Below the pieces are notes generated by a model that was not told where the DNA came from, searched no databases, and worked only from the letters and a program-made list of their open reading frames with translations. From a virus, in the IMG/VR virus record IMGVR_UViG_3300036822_000078, positions 1 through 30,247 of that record: DNA of 30,247 bases. One strand, written 5' to 3'. The position numbers and the translations under genes were made by a program. This document shows positions 28,638 to 30,247 of the stretch, piece by piece. Position 1 is the stretch's first letter. Each line of letters opens with the position of its first letter.

Positions 28638-30247
28638 TGGCGAACGATTCATGGATCGTCGATGGCGTGCCGCTCGACGACGAGTGGGATCCTTCGTGCG
28701 GCTGCGCGCCGTCTGACAGCCGCACCTCGACCGTCGATAATCTCCTCATCACCGGAGCGCCTGGCGGAATCACCTCGAGTGTCAACGATCTGTCGAAATG
28801 GGCGGTGATCCTCAACGACGGCACGCCGGAAGTCGATTTTAAGATCGAGCGCTTCGACGATAGCGGGCAATTGATCGATGCGCCGATCACCATCGAGCGC
28901 GCCACTGGCATTGTGACATTTCACGATCCGGTGATGCTGTCCGAGGATCCGCAGCAGCCGCTCGAGGCGGCGACCAAGGAGTACGTCGACTCTCATCCCG
29001 GCACGCTGGGGCCTGAAGGGCCGGTGGGCCCTGTTGGGCCGACAGGTCCGACAGGTCCAACAGGACCGCAAGGAGTGACGGGTTCGCCGGGTCCGGTGGG
29101 CCCGGTGGGTCCGCAAGGCCCCGCGGGTCAAACCGCGATCATCGTCGGTCAGTTCGGCGCGTCGAAGACGCCGGCCAATCTACCGACGAATGGCGTCATC
29201 CCGGCGAACTGGGACGCCGCCGGCGTGCCGCCGGCTCAGTTGACCATGGGGCTGGGCCAGGCGCTTACCTACACCGTCAACGAGCATATTTGGGTCTTCG
29301 TCGGAACTGGCATGAATGCGGCCGGCTGGATCGATATGGGGGCTGCGCAGGGGCCGCAGGGACCGCAGGGGCCCGCTGGCCCGACAGGGCCGGCTGGGTC
29401 GCAGGGCGTGCCGGGATCGACGGGAGCGACCGGAGCGACCGGGTCGCCTGGCCCGACTGGGCCGCAAGGGATTACCGGAGCGCCGGGTCCGAGCGCGGTT
29501 AGCGCGGACGCGAACAATTCCGCGACGCTGGGCAGCGACAGCCTGATCTTCGTGCCGAAGACGGCCGGCGGCTCGAGCGTCACCGTCTCCGATACGGCGC
29601 CCGCTTCGCCCAAGGCGGGCGACCTGTGGTGGGACAGCGTCGGCGGCCAATTGTACGTCTGGTATCAGGACGCCAATTCGTCGCAGTGGGTGGTCGCCAA
29701 CAATGGCGGTCCGCCGCCTTCGCCGCCTATACTGAATTACCGCAACCGGATCATCAACGGCGACATGTCGGTCGATGCTCGCCACGGGGGCGCGAGTGGA
29801 ACAGCTACTGGTTATACTATTGATAGATGGGGGTTTAATACAGGTGTAGCGAATAAAGGTAATTGGGGACAAAATTCAGCCAGTCCAATAGCGGGCGGGT
29901 ATAGTTTAGGCTGGACTACAACTACTGCATATACGCCCGTACTAACTGATAGTTTTGTGTTTTATCAATTCGTTGAGGGCTATAATTTTAATGACGCTCA
30001 TTGGGGGACGGCGAATGCCCAGCCGGTGACGCTGGAATTTTGGGCTTATTCTTCGCTGACCGGAATGTTCAGCGGCACGCTTTTTAATAATAGCTATAAT
30101 CGAAATTATATTTTTACCTATACAATTTCAGTCGCGAACACTTGGACTAAATTTCGGCTTAATATCCCCGGCGATACTACAGGAACATGGTCTGTAGCTA
30201 ACAATACGTGGGCGGTACAATTAGCGTTTTGTTTGGGAGTTGGCACG
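28637..30247 (+). CDS. Tail fibre with collagen-like repeats, C-terminus cut by window edge
   Basis: 537 codons are present and the frame is open at the end. ATG 28637 shares a base with the previous TGA. Residues 1-120 form an N-terminal attachment-type part with [20 protein letters not shown] and a KEYVDS motif seen in phage fibres. Two Gly-x-y collagen-like blocks (125-164 and 239-285) flank a folded insertion with GWIDMG. From about 365 a [18 protein letters not shown] motif opens a C-terminal jelly-roll-like binding domain, rich in Trp, Tyr, Asn and Thr. It should bind the host surface. GC drops sharply from about 29790. Confidence 0.88.
   Translation, partial: MANDSWIVDGVPLDDEWDPSCGCAPSDSRTSTVDNLLITGAPGGITSSVNDLSKWAVILNDGTPEVDFKIERFDDSGQLIDAPITIERATGIVTFHDPVMLSEDPQQPLEAATKEYVDSHPGTLGPEGPVGPVGPTGPTGPTGPQGVTGSPGPVGPVGPQGPAGQTAIIVGQFGASKTPANLPTNGVIPANWDAAGVPPAQLTMGLGQALTYTVNEHIWVFVGTGMNAAGWIDMGAAQGPQGPQGPAGPTGPAGSQGVPGSTGATGATGSPGPTGPQGITGAPGPSAVSADANNSATLGSDSLIFVPKTAGGSSVTVSDTAPASPKAGDLWWDSVGGQLYVWYQDANSSQWVVANNGGPPPSPPILNYRNRIINGDMSVDARHGGASGTATGYTIDRWGFNTGVANKGNWGQNSASPIAGGYSLGWTTTTAYTPVLTDSFVFYQFVEGYNFNDAHWGTANAQPVTLEFWAYSSLTGMFSGTLFNNSYNRNYIFTYTISVANTWTKFRLNIPGDTTGTWSVANNTWAVQLAFCLGVGT
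29009..29128 (+). repeat. Collagen-like Gly-x-y repeat block 1
   Basis: Forty consecutive codons encode Gly-x-y triplets such as GPT and GPV, with near-identical DNA units (ggtccgaca, ggtccaaca). In phage fibres such blocks form trimeric rods and are prone to length change. Confidence 0.85.
29351..29491 (+). repeat. Collagen-like Gly-x-y repeat block 2
   Basis: Forty-seven codons of Gly-x-y, richer in Gln, Ser and Ala (GPQ, GAT) than block 1, so the two blocks are not a recent exact copy. It links the inner folded insertion to the binding domain. Confidence 0.85.

Noticed and set aside
29009-29491. Possible CRISPR-like repeats
   Set aside because: The regular 9-base units encode Gly-x-y triplets in an open frame without unique spacers.

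Overview
The window reads as part of the genome of a tailed double-stranded DNA phage or prophage, most likely a podovirus-like phage of an alphaproteobacterium. Reasons: a canonical packaging and head cluster (terminase subunits, portal, scaffold, major coat protein, head-tail adaptor, collagen-like tail fibre), very tight gene packing with many 4-base ATGA/GTGA stop-start overlaps, GC-rich codon use, and purine-rich Shine-Dalgarno (SD) sites. A secreted protein with a PEP-CTERM tail suggests a host with an exosortase system. There is no integrase, no rRNA, no recognised tRNA and no CRISPR array; a lysis cassette and DNA polymerase are not seen and would lie outside the window.

Layout: the left arm (1-17086) is entirely on the minus strand. 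Reading in transcription order from the centre outward it holds a short leader gene and a gp88-like gene, a gene-poor stretch rich in hairpins (15530-16116) with a candidate structured RNA, a run of small genes of unknown function, a primase/helicase-like protein (9436-12033), a 50-residue membrane miniprotein, a DNA methyltransferase, a group of Pro-rich, Ig-like and secreted proteins (5587-8704), then a replication/recombination group: a protein with an SSB-type acidic tail, an HNH protein, a VRR-NUC-like nuclease, helix-turn-helix proteins and a SNF2 helicase that runs off the left edge. The right arm (17376-30247) is entirely on the plus strand: terS, terL, a methyltransferase-like protein, a ribbon-helix-helix protein, a Gly/Pro repeat protein, a PEP-CTERM protein, small genes, portal, a probable Acb2/Tad1-family anti-defence protein, scaffold, major capsid protein, small membrane and lipoproteins, adaptor and a tail fibre that runs off the right edge.

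Control: the arms diverge from a 289-base region (17087-17375) with several dyads. Three minus-strand promoters (near 17141, 14655 and 13964) share a CTCGATAA element between the -35 and -10 boxes, suggesting one regulator acts on all three. A fourth minus-strand promoter at 5575 has a consensus -35 and serves the SSB-like group.

Most notable items: a rod-like RNA of about 153 nt at 15574-15726 with roughly 54 pairs in which every non-Watson-Crick pair is G-U only on the plus strand; a phage-borne PEP-CTERM protein; a portal interrupted by a long Pro/Gly tract; an adaptor gene without a normal start codon; a tail-fibre tip with abruptly lower GC; and several very short genes fixed by overlaps or SD sites. 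All functional names come from motif recognition by eye; no database search was run.
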